DNA from: Candidatus Aminicenantota bacterium
GTDB taxonomy: Bacteria; Acidobacteriota; Aminicenantia; Aminicenantales; Aminicenantaceae
Length of the DNA stretch: 64,000 nt
NCBI GenBank assembly: GCA_016927475.1
Contig: JAFGMO010000062.1
Coordinates: forward strand, 1-64,000
Reading direction: 5' to 3'
Below, piece by piece: positions 8,725-16,756 of this stretch. Every line of letters begins with the position of its first letter. Position 1 is the first letter of the stretch. A program made the position numbers and the translations under genes. The notes under the pieces were generated by a model that was not told the origin of the DNA, did no database searches, and saw only the letters and a program-made list of their open reading frames with translations.

Positions 8725-8764
8725 CAAAATAAAGCTTTAACCGGAATTTGTCAACAATTGACAA
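8725..8764 (-). promoter_or_regulatory. Sigma-70 promoter with palindromic operator on its -35 box
   Basis: On the minus strand TTGACA, a 17-bp spacer and TATTTT are followed seven bases later by the ATG at 8718. The -35 box is one arm of a perfect 17-bp palindrome at 8748-8764 (TTGTCAA-N3-TTGACAA), which should bind a dimeric repressor or activator. It drives the small exported protein/kinase/regulator operon. Confidence 0.6.
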
Positions 8765-8852
8765 AGTGCCGGTGATAACCTAACATTAATCTGGAACTTA
8801 ACCTAAAATATACATAAAAATTTCAATGTCAATGAAGGGTTGAGTATAAGAC

Positions 8853-8881
8853 TTGAAAAGGAGGATACGGATCGATTTAAT
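8853..8881 (+). promoter_or_regulatory. Candidate promoter of the type IV pilus operon
   Basis: TTGAAA (8853-8858) and TTTAAT (8876-8881) are spaced by 17 bp, 42 bp before the pilC start. The AAGGAGG inside the spacer is too far from any start codon to serve pilC. Confidence 0.45.
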
Positions 8882-8922
8882 AGGATCGGTGACGTGTCCT
8901 ATGGATTTTATAGCGATAAAAG

Positions 8923-10131
8923 ATGCCTTATTTTCAATGCAGATTGGCAACACAGGAAGGACAGGTACTAAAGCAGACATTTCTGGCTTTTTCAAAAAAG
9001 GACTGCCGGAAACATTTTGAGGAACAGGGCTACTGTGTTCTTTCCGTCAAACGTGACTGGAAGCGGTTCCGTATAGCTGTACATATTGGCAAGAGCAAGA
9101 TCAAGATAGGGGATTTTATTCTATTCAACCAGGAACTCATGGCATTGACCAAGGCCGGACATCCTATCTTAAAAAGCATTGCCTCAATCTGCAGACGCAC
9201 CAAAAGCACGGCCCTCAAGGAAGTCCTGATGGAAGTTGAGAAAGACATTCGGGACGGAAAGTCCCTTTCAGAGGCCTTCGTTGCTCATGAGGCTCATTTC
9301 AGCAAGGTATACACGGCATCGCTTATGGCCGGAGAGAGAAGTGGAAATTTGCCCGAGCTTCTGGGCAGATACATCGACTATGCCCGAACCATCGATCAGA
9401 CGAAGAAGCGAATCCGTTCCGCCTTAACCTATCCGACCGTGCTCGTTGTTTTTTCTCTCATTTTACTCGGTATTCTCATCAATTTTGTTTTACCCCGTTT
9501 TTCCGAATTTTACGCCAATTTTGAGGCTCAGTTGCCGGCTGTCACTCGCGGACTCATGACCCTGGCTTTTTTCCTTCGGCGTCATTTTATCTTAATTTTG
9601 GCTTTGGTCCTCGTTATGGCGGTGGTATACTGGAAGTTTAAAAACGAGGAAAAGATAGCCGTGGCCGTAGATAAGCTTAAACTCAAACTTCCTCTCGGTA
9701 AGACGATTTGGAAAGAGTCGGGCATCGCCCTTTTTTCTCGAACATTGGGACTCCTTTTGGAAGCCGGTATCTCTTTGCTGCATGCTGTGGGCATTGCCCG
9801 CATGGCTGTTCCAAACAGCTATTTGGTGTATCAAATGAGGGGACTTGTTTCTTCCATCGAGAATGGGGAAAGCCTTAGTGAGGCTCTCGCCAAGGCTGAA
9901 TTTTTACCGCCGATGTCTCTGGACCTGATACAAATAGGAGAAGCTTCGGCCAATCTTGAAGGGATGCTCAGAGAAGTTGCCGATGTTTATGACGAAAGGA
10001 TCCAGGCCAAGATCAACCAGATTGTTTCTTTGATCGAACCGATCATCATCATTTTTATCGGCCTGGTTATCGCCGCCATGCTGCTGTCGGTTTATTTGCC
10101 AATATTTAATATAATAAGAGTGGTCCGCTGA
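8923..10131 (+). CDS. pilC: Type IV pilus inner-membrane platform protein PilC
   Basis: This 402-aa protein belongs to the PilC/GspF family. It has an N-terminal cytoplasmic segment, two copies of the T2SSF domain (about 70-195 and 275-395) and three main hydrophobic helices (about 170-190, 220-240 and 370-395). Typical motifs are ELMALTKAGHPILKSI and AGERSGNLPELLGRYIDY, repeated as SLDLIQIGEASANLEGML. PilC anchors the assembly ATPase and passes pilin subunits into the fibre. An in-frame stop lies directly upstream, so ATG 8923 is the first possible ATG. It overlaps pilB through TGATG. Here pilC precedes pilB, the reverse of the common order. Confidence 0.95.
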   Translation: MPYFQCRLATQEGQVLKQTFLAFSKKDCRKHFEEQGYCVLSVKRDWKRFRIAVHIGKSKIKIGDFILFNQELMALTKAGHPILKSIASICRRTKSTALKEVLMEVEKDIRDGKSLSEAFVAHEAHFSKVYTASLMAGERSGNLPELLGRYIDYARTIDQTKKRIRSALTYPTVLVVFSLILLGILINFVLPRFSEFYANFEAQLPAVTRGLMTLAFFLRRHFILILALVLVMAVVYWKFKNEEKIAVAVDKLKLKLPLGKTIWKESGIALFSRTLGLLLEAGISLLHAVGIARMAVPNSYLVYQMRGLVSSIENGESLSEALAKAEFLPPMSLDLIQIGEASANLEGMLREVADVYDERIQAKINQIVSLIEPIIIIFIGLVIAAMLLSVYLPIFNIIRVVR

Positions 10132-11738
10132 TGAAAAAAACAGTAAATTCAAAGGAAATAAACTCGGAAGAAGAAACACGGCACATCGCCGAAAAATATG
10201 GTGTTCCTTATCTCGACCTGTCCTCCATTTCGGTGAGCCGGGAACTTGTCCAGTCATTTCCAGTCGATTTCCTTTACCGGTCCAATTTTATCCCCTTTGA
10301 ATCCAATGAGGATTCGGTCAAAATCGCCATTGCCGACCCTTCAGACATCGCAACGATCGATTCCATTGAGTCCTTTCTCGGGAAAAAAGTGACGGTTTAC
10401 GCCGCTTCCAAACAGGCCATTAATGAGGCTCTTCGAAAAAGCGAAACAGCCCTTCAGGTTTTAAAAGACGCCACGGAGGGATTTATCGTTCAGGTTGTCG
10501 ATCGAGAAGGCGGGGAAGAAGAGGACGTCATCTCCGTTGAAAAACTGGCCGATCAGGATGGTTCCATCATCAAACTTGTCAACTCCATCATTTTTATGGC
10601 CGTCCAGAAGCGGGCCTCTGATGTCCATATCGAATCCCGGGAAGAAGGCGTGACCATAAAATACAGGATCGACGGTGTCCTGGGAGAAGCCATGGAGAAG
10701 ATCGATAAAAAATTCCAAGGGCCGATTATCTCCCGTGTTAAAGTCATGTCCGATCTCGATATCGCTGAAAGAAGAATTCCCCAGGACGGCCGTTTTCGTC
10801 TGAAGATAAAGGATAAGACGATCGATTTTCGTGTATCTATCATGCCCAGCATTTTTGGAGAGGATGCGGTTATCCGTATACTGGATAAGGAAATGATCAC
10901 CGAGGCCATTTCCGAGCTTCGCTTGGACCTGCTCGGATTTTCCAACGATGTGCTGGGTTGTTTCAGAAAGTATATCCTCCAACCTTATGGTATGGTTTTG
11001 GTTACCGGCCCTACCGGGAGCGGGAAAACGACCACGCTCTATGCCGCTTTGACCGAGATCAAAACTCCGGAAGACAAGATTATCACCATCGAAGATCCGG
11101 TCGAATATCAGATCGAGGGAATTACCCAAATTCCAGTCAATGAAAAAAAAGGATTGACCTTTGCCCGGGGATTGAGGTCGATCCTGAGGCATGACCCGGA
11201 CAAAATCATGGTGGGAGAAATCAGAGATCCCGAGACGGCCCAGATTGCCATTCAATCCGCCCTTACGGGGCATCTGGTCTTTACCACCGTGCATGCCAAT
11301 AATGTTTTCGACGTCATCAGCCGCTTTTTGCATATGCAGGTCGACCCGTACAGCTTTATTTCAGCCTTAAACTGTATTCTCGCCCAGCGCCTGGTCCGAA
11401 TCCTTTGTCCCCGCTGTAAATCGTCCGTGAAGTATGATGCCGTCCAGCTTGTCGAGTCCGGACTGAATCCTGAAAAATACGGAAAAAAAACGTTTTATGA
11501 AGCCCGGGGATGTGCTGAATGCGGTTTTACCGGCTACCAGGGGCGCACGGCTATTGCCGAACTTCTGGAGCTTTCCGATTTCATCAGGGAGATGATTCTC
11601 GATAGAAAACCACTGTCGGAGGTGAAAAAAAGGGCCAAAAAAGAAGGCATGATTTTCCTGAGGGAAGTGGGAATGGATAAGGTTTTAAGCGGTCAAACAA
11701 GCTTGAAAGAGCTGAATAAAGTGACCTTTGTCGAGTGA
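10131..11738 (+). CDS. pilB: Type IV pilus assembly ATPase PilB
   Basis: The 535-aa GspE/PilB-family motor ATPase powers pilus extension at the inner-membrane face. It has an N-terminal GspE-N-type domain (about 1-150). The ATPase core follows, with Walker A GPTGSGKTTT near residues 293-302, an Asp box (TIEDPVEYQIEG), and a GEIRDPETAQIAIQSALTGH stretch with Walker B and His-box residues. A four-cysteine zinc motif (Cys426/429 in CPRC, Cys461/464 in CAEC) is typical of assembly rather than retraction ATPases. The start codon overlaps the pilC stop. No pilT retraction ATPase is present in the window. Confidence 0.96.
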   Translation: MKKTVNSKEINSEEETRHIAEKYGVPYLDLSSISVSRELVQSFPVDFLYRSNFIPFESNEDSVKIAIADPSDIATIDSIESFLGKKVTVYAASKQAINEALRKSETALQVLKDATEGFIVQVVDREGGEEEDVISVEKLADQDGSIIKLVNSIIFMAVQKRASDVHIESREEGVTIKYRIDGVLGEAMEKIDKKFQGPIISRVKVMSDLDIAERRIPQDGRFRLKIKDKTIDFRVSIMPSIFGEDAVIRILDKEMITEAISELRLDLLGFSNDVLGCFRKYILQPYGMVLVTGPTGSGKTTTLYAALTEIKTPEDKIITIEDPVEYQIEGITQIPVNEKKGLTFARGLRSILRHDPDKIMVGEIRDPETAQIAIQSALTGHLVFTTVHANNVFDVISRFLHMQVDPYSFISALNCILAQRLVRILCPRCKSSVKYDAVQLVESGLNPEKYGKKTFYEARGCAECGFTGYQGRTAIAELLELSDFIREMILDRKPLSEVKKRAKKEGMIFLREVGMDKVLSGQTSLKELNKVTFVE

Positions 11739-11742
11739 GTCC

Positions 11743-12681
11743 ATGAGTTTTTTCCTTGAGAAAATCAGACATTTTTTTACCGAAAGGCCGATGCCTTCAG
11801 CGGCTTTGCAGTTAACCCCGTCATATATCGGCGGCATTCAAATCAACCGGCGGGAAAAAAAGATCCGACGTCACTTTATCCTTCCCTTGGAGAAAGACGT
11901 GGTTGTTCCTTCTTTTTCCAGAAAGAACATTATCAAGCCGGATGTGCTGAAGGAATCCTTCAAGGAGGGCATGTCCCGCCTGCAAGCGGGTGAATCTCAT
12001 GTTGCCTGTCTCATCCCGGAAACGTCACTGAAAGCTTTTGTTTTTGATTTTGATGCGCTTCCTGTTTCAAGCCGGGAGAGAGAGGACCTGTTCAGGTTCA
12101 GGGTGAAAAAACAGATGCCTCTTCTTCAAGAAAACGTCAGGCTGTCCTATGATATTCTGCCGGCCGGTGAATCCATTAAAAGTATCGTAGCCCTGATCAG
12201 CGGTGCGGTAGCCAGAGAATACGAGGATTTTTTTCAAACCTTTCATTTGAAGGTGAAAGCCCTGAGCGTACCGACAATGTGTCTTCTGAACTTCACTTTG
12301 GAAGACGGCATAGGTAGTTTTATTCTGGCTAATCTGGAGGAAGATGTTTTGACTCTTGTCGCCGTAGTCGAGTCAAAAGTTGTTCTTTACAGACAAAAAC
12401 CCTTTGCCGTCGAAGGCGCGGCCCTGCCTGACCCATCCCGGAAAAGAGATAATGTCATCAAGGAAATCGATACGACCGCCCGTTTTATTAGGGACAGGAC
12501 GGGAAAGAAGATGGAAATCCTGCGTTTGCGGGCCGGCTTTTTCGATTCCCGCGAAGATACGCTCTCGTCGCTGGAAGAAGGGACAGGGATGAAGATTGAA
12601 CGGTTGAACGGTCAACCCGGATGGGGGCTTAATCATTTTGAAAGGGAAATCCTTTCCCCGCTCATCGGACAAATAGGATGA
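11743..12681 (+). CDS. pilM: PilM-like actin-fold pilus protein
   Basis: The 312-aa product is the expected PilM between pilB and pilN. It is a cytoplasmic actin-like ATPase-fold protein that binds the N-terminus of PilN. Sequence is divergent: an SYIGGIQINRREKKI-type phosphate-1 strand, the segment RVKKQMPLLQENVRLSYDIL and the IKEIDTTARFIRD region fit PilM/GspL. The identification rests largely on gene order. I place the start at ATG 11743, just after the pilB stop; a TTG at 11728 would add five codons. The 3' end overlaps pilN by 4 bp. Confidence 0.82.
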   Translation: MSFFLEKIRHFFTERPMPSAALQLTPSYIGGIQINRREKKIRRHFILPLEKDVVVPSFSRKNIIKPDVLKESFKEGMSRLQAGESHVACLIPETSLKAFVFDFDALPVSSREREDLFRFRVKKQMPLLQENVRLSYDILPAGESIKSIVALISGAVAREYEDFFQTFHLKVKALSVPTMCLLNFTLEDGIGSFILANLEEDVLTLVAVVESKVVLYRQKPFAVEGAALPDPSRKRDNVIKEIDTTARFIRDRTGKKMEILRLRAGFFDSREDTLSSLEEGTGMKIERLNGQPGWGLNHFEREILSPLIGQIG

Positions 12682-13247
12682 AAACAATTCAAAAAATCCA
12701 TCTTAATTTGGCCGGGAACCCTCTTCGAAATAAGAGGCCTTTTTATTTCACTCTGAGTGGACTGGTAATGTTTTGTTTGGCGGTTTTTTTTGTGGCCGGT
12801 AGCATTACTTTAAGAACCGGCCGAAGGATAAGGGAGTATAGGACCTCTATTGCCGGTACAGAAATGCGGATTAATGAGGTGGAAAGGGAAGAAAAAAGGC
12901 TGGATGCAAATGTAACAAAAGCTGAAAAGGAAATGGGGGAGTCGGTCACTATGTTAAACTCCATCATTTATCTGAAAACTTTTTCCTGGACCGAATTTTT
13001 TTCGCGCCTGGAGAAGGGATTGCCCGCCTCTTCTTACATCACTACCCTCAATCCCAAATTTCATCCCGATGCCTTGCTGGAGATCGAACTGAATGTGATG
13101 ACGCCTGGTCTGGATGAGCTTCTTTTGCTGCTCCAAAATCTAAAAAACGAGGGATTCTCCCGGATTCGATTGATCAGGGAGTCCTGGAATGAGTCGGGGC
13201 TTATGGCCCATATCGTTCTCAGCCTGGAGGACGGAAAAACAAAATGA
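12678..13247 (+). CDS. pilN: PilN-like pilus alignment protein
   Basis: The 189-aa bitopic membrane protein has a short cytoplasmic N-terminus containing the PilN-type segment IHLNLAGNPLRNKRPF, one transmembrane helix (about 24-46), a coiled-coil stretch (about 50-95) and a periplasmic ferredoxin-like domain. PilN links PilM in the cytoplasm with PilO in the periplasm. It overlaps pilM and pilO by 4 bp each, indicating translational coupling. Confidence 0.88.
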   Translation: MKTIQKIHLNLAGNPLRNKRPFYFTLSGLVMFCLAVFFVAGSITLRTGRRIREYRTSIAGTEMRINEVEREEKRLDANVTKAEKEMGESVTMLNSIIYLKTFSWTEFFSRLEKGLPASSYITTLNPKFHPDALLEIELNVMTPGLDELLLLLQNLKNEGFSRIRLIRESWNESGLMAHIVLSLEDGKTK

Positions 13248-13807
13248 GAAGATTTTTGGACCTGCTGAAGCCTCTGGAAAAAAGGATCCTTTTTGCGTCG
13301 GCTTTTTTATGCGGCGCCGGGATTCTTTTTCTTAGTGTTTTTTCTTTGCCGCGTTTGAAAGAGCTGAGCCGGGTTCAAGAAACATTATCCGGAAAGGAAA
13401 GGGAACTTCGTCTTGTGATGCGGCGTTGTGAGGAAAAAAGAAGGCAGTGGTCGATGTGGGAGAATACGGAAGGAGTTATGGAGGATTTGAGAAAGGAGCG
13501 CCTGTATGCGGTCAATGAAGGACCGAAGCAGTTCCGTCTGGACCTGCAGCTCCTTTTCAATGAGGCCGGGCTCCAGGTCTCTGGAATGATGAATTATGAT
13601 TATCTAGAATATGAAAAAGAAAAGATTCGGAAAGTTTCGATCAGTTTTCCCCTTCAAGGAACATATGAAGTCCTGAAAAGATTTTTGTATTCCGTGGAAA
13701 AGTCTTCGAAATTTATCCACGTTGAACGGATCGATTTTTTGGATATCGATCCTAACCGGGGAATTTTAAGGCTGAAAATAAGTGTGGCGGGATATTATGC
13801 TTTGTAA
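13244..13807 (+). CDS. pilO: PilO-like pilus alignment protein
   Basis: The 187-aa protein has one N-terminal transmembrane helix (about 14-34), a coiled-coil segment rich in Arg and Glu (about 38-85), and a periplasmic domain (about 95-187) with LQGTYEVLKRFLYSVEKSSKFIHVERI-type sequence typical of PilO/GspM. It should pair with PilN. It overlaps pilN by 4 bp and the next gene by 11 bp. Confidence 0.88.
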   Translation: MRRFLDLLKPLEKRILFASAFLCGAGILFLSVFSLPRLKELSRVQETLSGKERELRLVMRRCEEKRRQWSMWENTEGVMEDLRKERLYAVNEGPKQFRLDLQLLFNEAGLQVSGMMNYDYLEYEKEKIRKVSISFPLQGTYEVLKRFLYSVEKSSKFIHVERIDFLDIDPNRGILRLKISVAGYYAL

Positions 13808-14294
13808 GAAAAAATGTTGGGTATGGATTGCTGTGTTGACAGCGGGATGGCTTGCGGCATCCGGTCAAAAACAGGAACAAAAAACCGAAGGCGGGGATCA
13901 AAACAAAATAAGGACGGATCTTCTCCGGACGACGCCGTCCGAACCGCCCGAGACGATCCGCAATATTTTCACAACCGCTCCTTTGACCGGACCTGAGGAA
14001 AAGCGGGCCGCTGAAATTTCTATCCCGGTTGAAAACAGGTCTATAGAAGAGGAAAAAACAGGAGCGGATGAGGATCCGGCATCGTTCCGTCTGGACCTCC
14101 AATATATCGGGTACATCCATTCTCAAGGAAGGCTGGTCGCGCTGATATTTCTTGAGGGGAATGCTTTTGCCGTTGAGGAGGGGGAGCTGCTTGCCGAGGG
14201 AATAAAGGTGGGTAAGATAACGCCCCGTTCACTGGAGATTGTCGGCCCCGGTGCCGAGAAGCACAGTTATCCTCTCCAAGGAGAAGAACGATGA
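13797..14294 (+). CDS. PilP-like periplasmic pilus protein
   Basis: This 165-aa exported protein occupies the pilP position between pilO and the secretin gene. It has a short hydrophobic N-terminus (about 8-24), a low-complexity charged and proline-rich linker (about 28-95), and a small C-terminal domain with LQYIGYIHSQGRLVALIFLE that fits the beta-sandwich of PilP/GspC homology regions. PilP joins the PilN/O complex to the secretin. No lipobox Cys is visible at the expected place. ATG 13797 is chosen; a GTG at 13782 is also in frame. Confidence 0.75.
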   Translation: MLCKKKCWVWIAVLTAGWLAASGQKQEQKTEGGDQNKIRTDLLRTTPSEPPETIRNIFTTAPLTGPEEKRAAEISIPVENRSIEEEKTGADEDPASFRLDLQYIGYIHSQGRLVALIFLEGNAFAVEEGELLAEGIKVGKITPRSLEIVGPGAEKHSYPLQGEER

Positions 14295-16438
14295 AAAAGA
14301 TGGGAATTCTAATTTGCATAGCCGGATTTTTCTGGAGTTGTTCGACGGTGAACCGGCATTACAGCCTGGGGACGACGGCGGCGATGAACAAGGACTGGGA
14401 AAAGGCCATTCAACTTTATGAGAAGGCTGTTCTTGAAGATCCGGACAATTCGATCTACAAACTGGCCCTGGTGCGGGCGAAGCTTTATGCCGTCACCGTT
14501 CACCTTGTGAAAGCCCGGGAGCTGGCCGCCCAGGGGAAAAAGGAAGAAGCGGTGCTTGAGTATCAAAAGGCTCTTTCCTACGATCCAAGGAACCGGATGA
14601 TTGCCCGTGAGCTCGAGAACCTGGAAAAGCCGGCCGTTCCCGAAGAAAAACTTCAGCCGGTCAGCCTGGAACCTCCGGTTAAGATAAAAGCGGCCGATGA
14701 AAAAGTATCCCTCAAGCTGTTTGTCGACACGAGCCTGCGCACGGTTTTTTTGGCCCTGGGAAAATCCAAGGGAGTCAATTTCCTTTTTGACGAATCTTTC
14801 CGGGATAAACCCATTTCCGTCAATTTCACCGATATGACCTTGATGGAAGCCGTTCAGGCCCTCTGTCTGGCGTCCAATAATTTTTATCGGGTCATTGATG
14901 AAAAAACGGTGGTTATCGCGCCCGATACTCCCAATGCCAGGGAAAAATATAACCTGATAGCCGTCAAAACATTTTACCTCTCCAATGTACAGGCCAAGGA
15001 TATTCAGGGTCCGTTGATGCAGATGATCCGGACCAAGTACAGCATGCCCCGGGTCATTATCGATGAGAAACTAAATTCCATTACCATCCGGGATACTCCT
15101 GAGGTTCTTGCTTTGACGGAGAGGATTCTTCAGGCTTTCGACAAACCCCCGGGTGAGGTCGTCATCGACCTGGAGATCATGGAAATTTCCCGGATTAAGC
15201 TGCAGGATGTCGGGCTTTCTTTGGACAATCCGGTTATAGGATTGGCCTATACCGGCACGGTGGAATCCGAATCCACGGGCTGGCTTAATTTAGGAGACCT
15301 GAATTTTTCAAAAGGGAGCAATTACCTTGTTAGCCTGCCGACGCCGCTTCTGGATTTTTTGGAGTCGGATTCCGACACCAAGATCATCGCCCAGCCAAGA
15401 CTGCGGGGCCTTCAGGGGGAAGAGATCAAAACGCTGGTGGGAGATAAAATTCCTCTTCCCAAGGCGACATTCACCCCGATCGCCGCAGGCGGCATCAGCC
15501 AGCAGCCGGTGGTCAATTATGATTATGAGGATGTCGGTATCGACATCAAGATCACTCCTCAGGTTCACCGGGAAGATGAGATCACCCTGGAGCTTGAGAT
15601 CAAGATCAAAACACCCCGGGGAACGGGATATGCGGACTTGCCCATTATTTCAACCCGGGAGGTCAAAAATAAAATCCGCCTCAAGGACGGGGAGACCAAT
15701 CTTCTAGCCGGTCTGCTCAAGGACGAAGAGAGGACAACCCTCTCGGGCATCGCGGGGCTTAAAAGCATTCCCCTTTTGGGCCCTCTTTTTTCCAATACCT
15801 ACAGGGAGATCCAGCAGACGGACGTGGTCCTGACAATCACGCCCCATATCATCCGCCGCGTTCCCATCTCCGCTGAAGACCTTCGCCCCTATTGGCTTGA
15901 CCTGGAAGGGGGCGCTTTGACGGCCGGGCCGGTTAGGGAGCCGCCTGATGAGGGAATGCTCGATATCCGTCGAAGGCGAGAGATGCGGGCCCAGCAGCAA
16001 GACCGGGAAATGCCGGAGAGCGCCGTGAACGAACTTTCTCTCAGCCCAAGAAATTTTGAAATTCCGGCCGGAAGAGAGTTCCGTATGAGTCTCAATATGA
16101 GAACTCAATCCAAACTTGGGAACATGTCCCTGACTATCAGCTATAATCCCAACCTGATCGAGATTAAGGACGTAACACCAGGTACCCTTTTACAAAAACT
16201 GGGTGCGAATCCACCCTTTCTGAAAAACATTGATAATTCTTCAGGAATCTGCACGGTGGGATTTTCCAGTCCCGATACCACCATCGGATTGGAAGGGATC
16301 GGGACGCTGGCTATCTTCCAAATGCTTACCAAAGCCCAGGGCGAAGGAACGGTGGCTTTGACCGCGATCACCGGATACGACAACCGGGGCCGGATAGTGG
16401 AATTTCAAAAAAGGGAAGCACAAATACGCGTACGTTGA
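14291..16438 (+). CDS. pilQ: Type IV pilus secretin PilQ with TPR and C-terminal cohesin-like domain
   Basis: The 715-aa outer-membrane secretin starts with a lipoprotein signal (WSC, lipid Cys17). A tetratricopeptide-like region follows (about 25-115), then an STN/N0-type domain (about 145-215, FVDTSLRTVFLALG), an N1-like domain (about 225-290) and the secretin pore domain (about 290-540, with VGDKIPLP, TPQVHREDEITLELEIKIK and GETNLLAGLL). The last ~130 residues (about 580-715), with NMSLTISYNPNLIEI and GTLAIFQMLTKAQGEG, match the cohesin/dockerin-type beta-sandwich fused to some bacterial secretins. It closes the pilC-Q operon. Confidence 0.93.
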   Translation: MKKMGILICIAGFFWSCSTVNRHYSLGTTAAMNKDWEKAIQLYEKAVLEDPDNSIYKLALVRAKLYAVTVHLVKARELAAQGKKEEAVLEYQKALSYDPRNRMIARELENLEKPAVPEEKLQPVSLEPPVKIKAADEKVSLKLFVDTSLRTVFLALGKSKGVNFLFDESFRDKPISVNFTDMTLMEAVQALCLASNNFYRVIDEKTVVIAPDTPNAREKYNLIAVKTFYLSNVQAKDIQGPLMQMIRTKYSMPRVIIDEKLNSITIRDTPEVLALTERILQAFDKPPGEVVIDLEIMEISRIKLQDVGLSLDNPVIGLAYTGTVESESTGWLNLGDLNFSKGSNYLVSLPTPLLDFLESDSDTKIIAQPRLRGLQGEEIKTLVGDKIPLPKATFTPIAAGGISQQPVVNYDYEDVGIDIKITPQVHREDEITLELEIKIKTPRGTGYADLPIISTREVKNKIRLKDGETNLLAGLLKDEERTTLSGIAGLKSIPLLGPLFSNTYREIQQTDVVLTITPHIIRRVPISAEDLRPYWLDLEGGALTAGPVREPPDEGMLDIRRRREMRAQQQDREMPESAVNELSLSPRNFEIPAGREFRMSLNMRTQSKLGNMSLTISYNPNLIEIKDVTPGTLLQKLGANPPFLKNIDNSSGICTVGFSSPDTTIGLEGIGTLAIFQMLTKAQGEGTVALTAITGYDNRGRIVEFQKREAQIRVR

Positions 16439-16464
16439 CTTGATAGGCTCATTTCGCTTAAAAT
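16435..16464 (+). promoter_or_regulatory. Promoter of the tRNA gene
   Basis: TTGACT (16435-16440) and TAAAAT (16459-16464) are separated by 18 bp. The predicted start lies a few bases before the tRNA 5' end. The -35 box overlaps the pilQ stop codon. Confidence 0.6.
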
Positions 16465-16474
16465 CAAAAAACCC

Positions 16475-16548
16475 GGCGGTGTAGCTCAGGTGGTTAGAGC
16501 ATACGGCTCATATCCGTAGTGTCGGGGGTTCAAATCCCTCCACCGCCA
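16475..16548 (+). tRNA. tRNA with CAU anticodon (probably elongator Met)
   Basis: A complete cloverleaf is visible: acceptor arm GGCGGTG/CACCGCC, D-arm GCTC/GAGC, anticodon arm TACGG/CCGTA around loop CTCATAT, and T-arm GGGGG/CCCTC around TTCAAAT, with discriminator A. CCA is not encoded. The anticodon stem lacks the three G-C pairs of initiator tRNA. It is therefore either elongator tRNA-Met or tRNA-Ile2, whose CAU is changed to lysidine-AU by TilS. The tilS gene lies 209 bp downstream, but overall sequence looks more like elongator Met. Confidence 0.93.
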
Positions 16549-16756
16549 TTTTCCTTTTCTTACTCCTCCTTCCTGATGCAGCCACGAAACCCGATTGCTT
16601 TTTTTTAAAAGTTGCTTTGTGTGAGGGCCCATTCATTCCGCCGAAGATCCCTTAACCGGTTTTAGTGTTTCTTCATATCCTGTTATAATATGAAATAAAT
16701 ATTATGCGGCTTCCGGATTTCCTGATTTTTGGAGCCAGGGCAAGGGTGAAAAAAAA

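Noticed and set aside
8901-9020. Short plus-strand frame starting at ATG 8901, upstream of and overlapping pilC
   Set aside because: The strong AAGGAGG nearby is about 37 bases away from this ATG. The frame runs through pilC codons and has no recognisable content.
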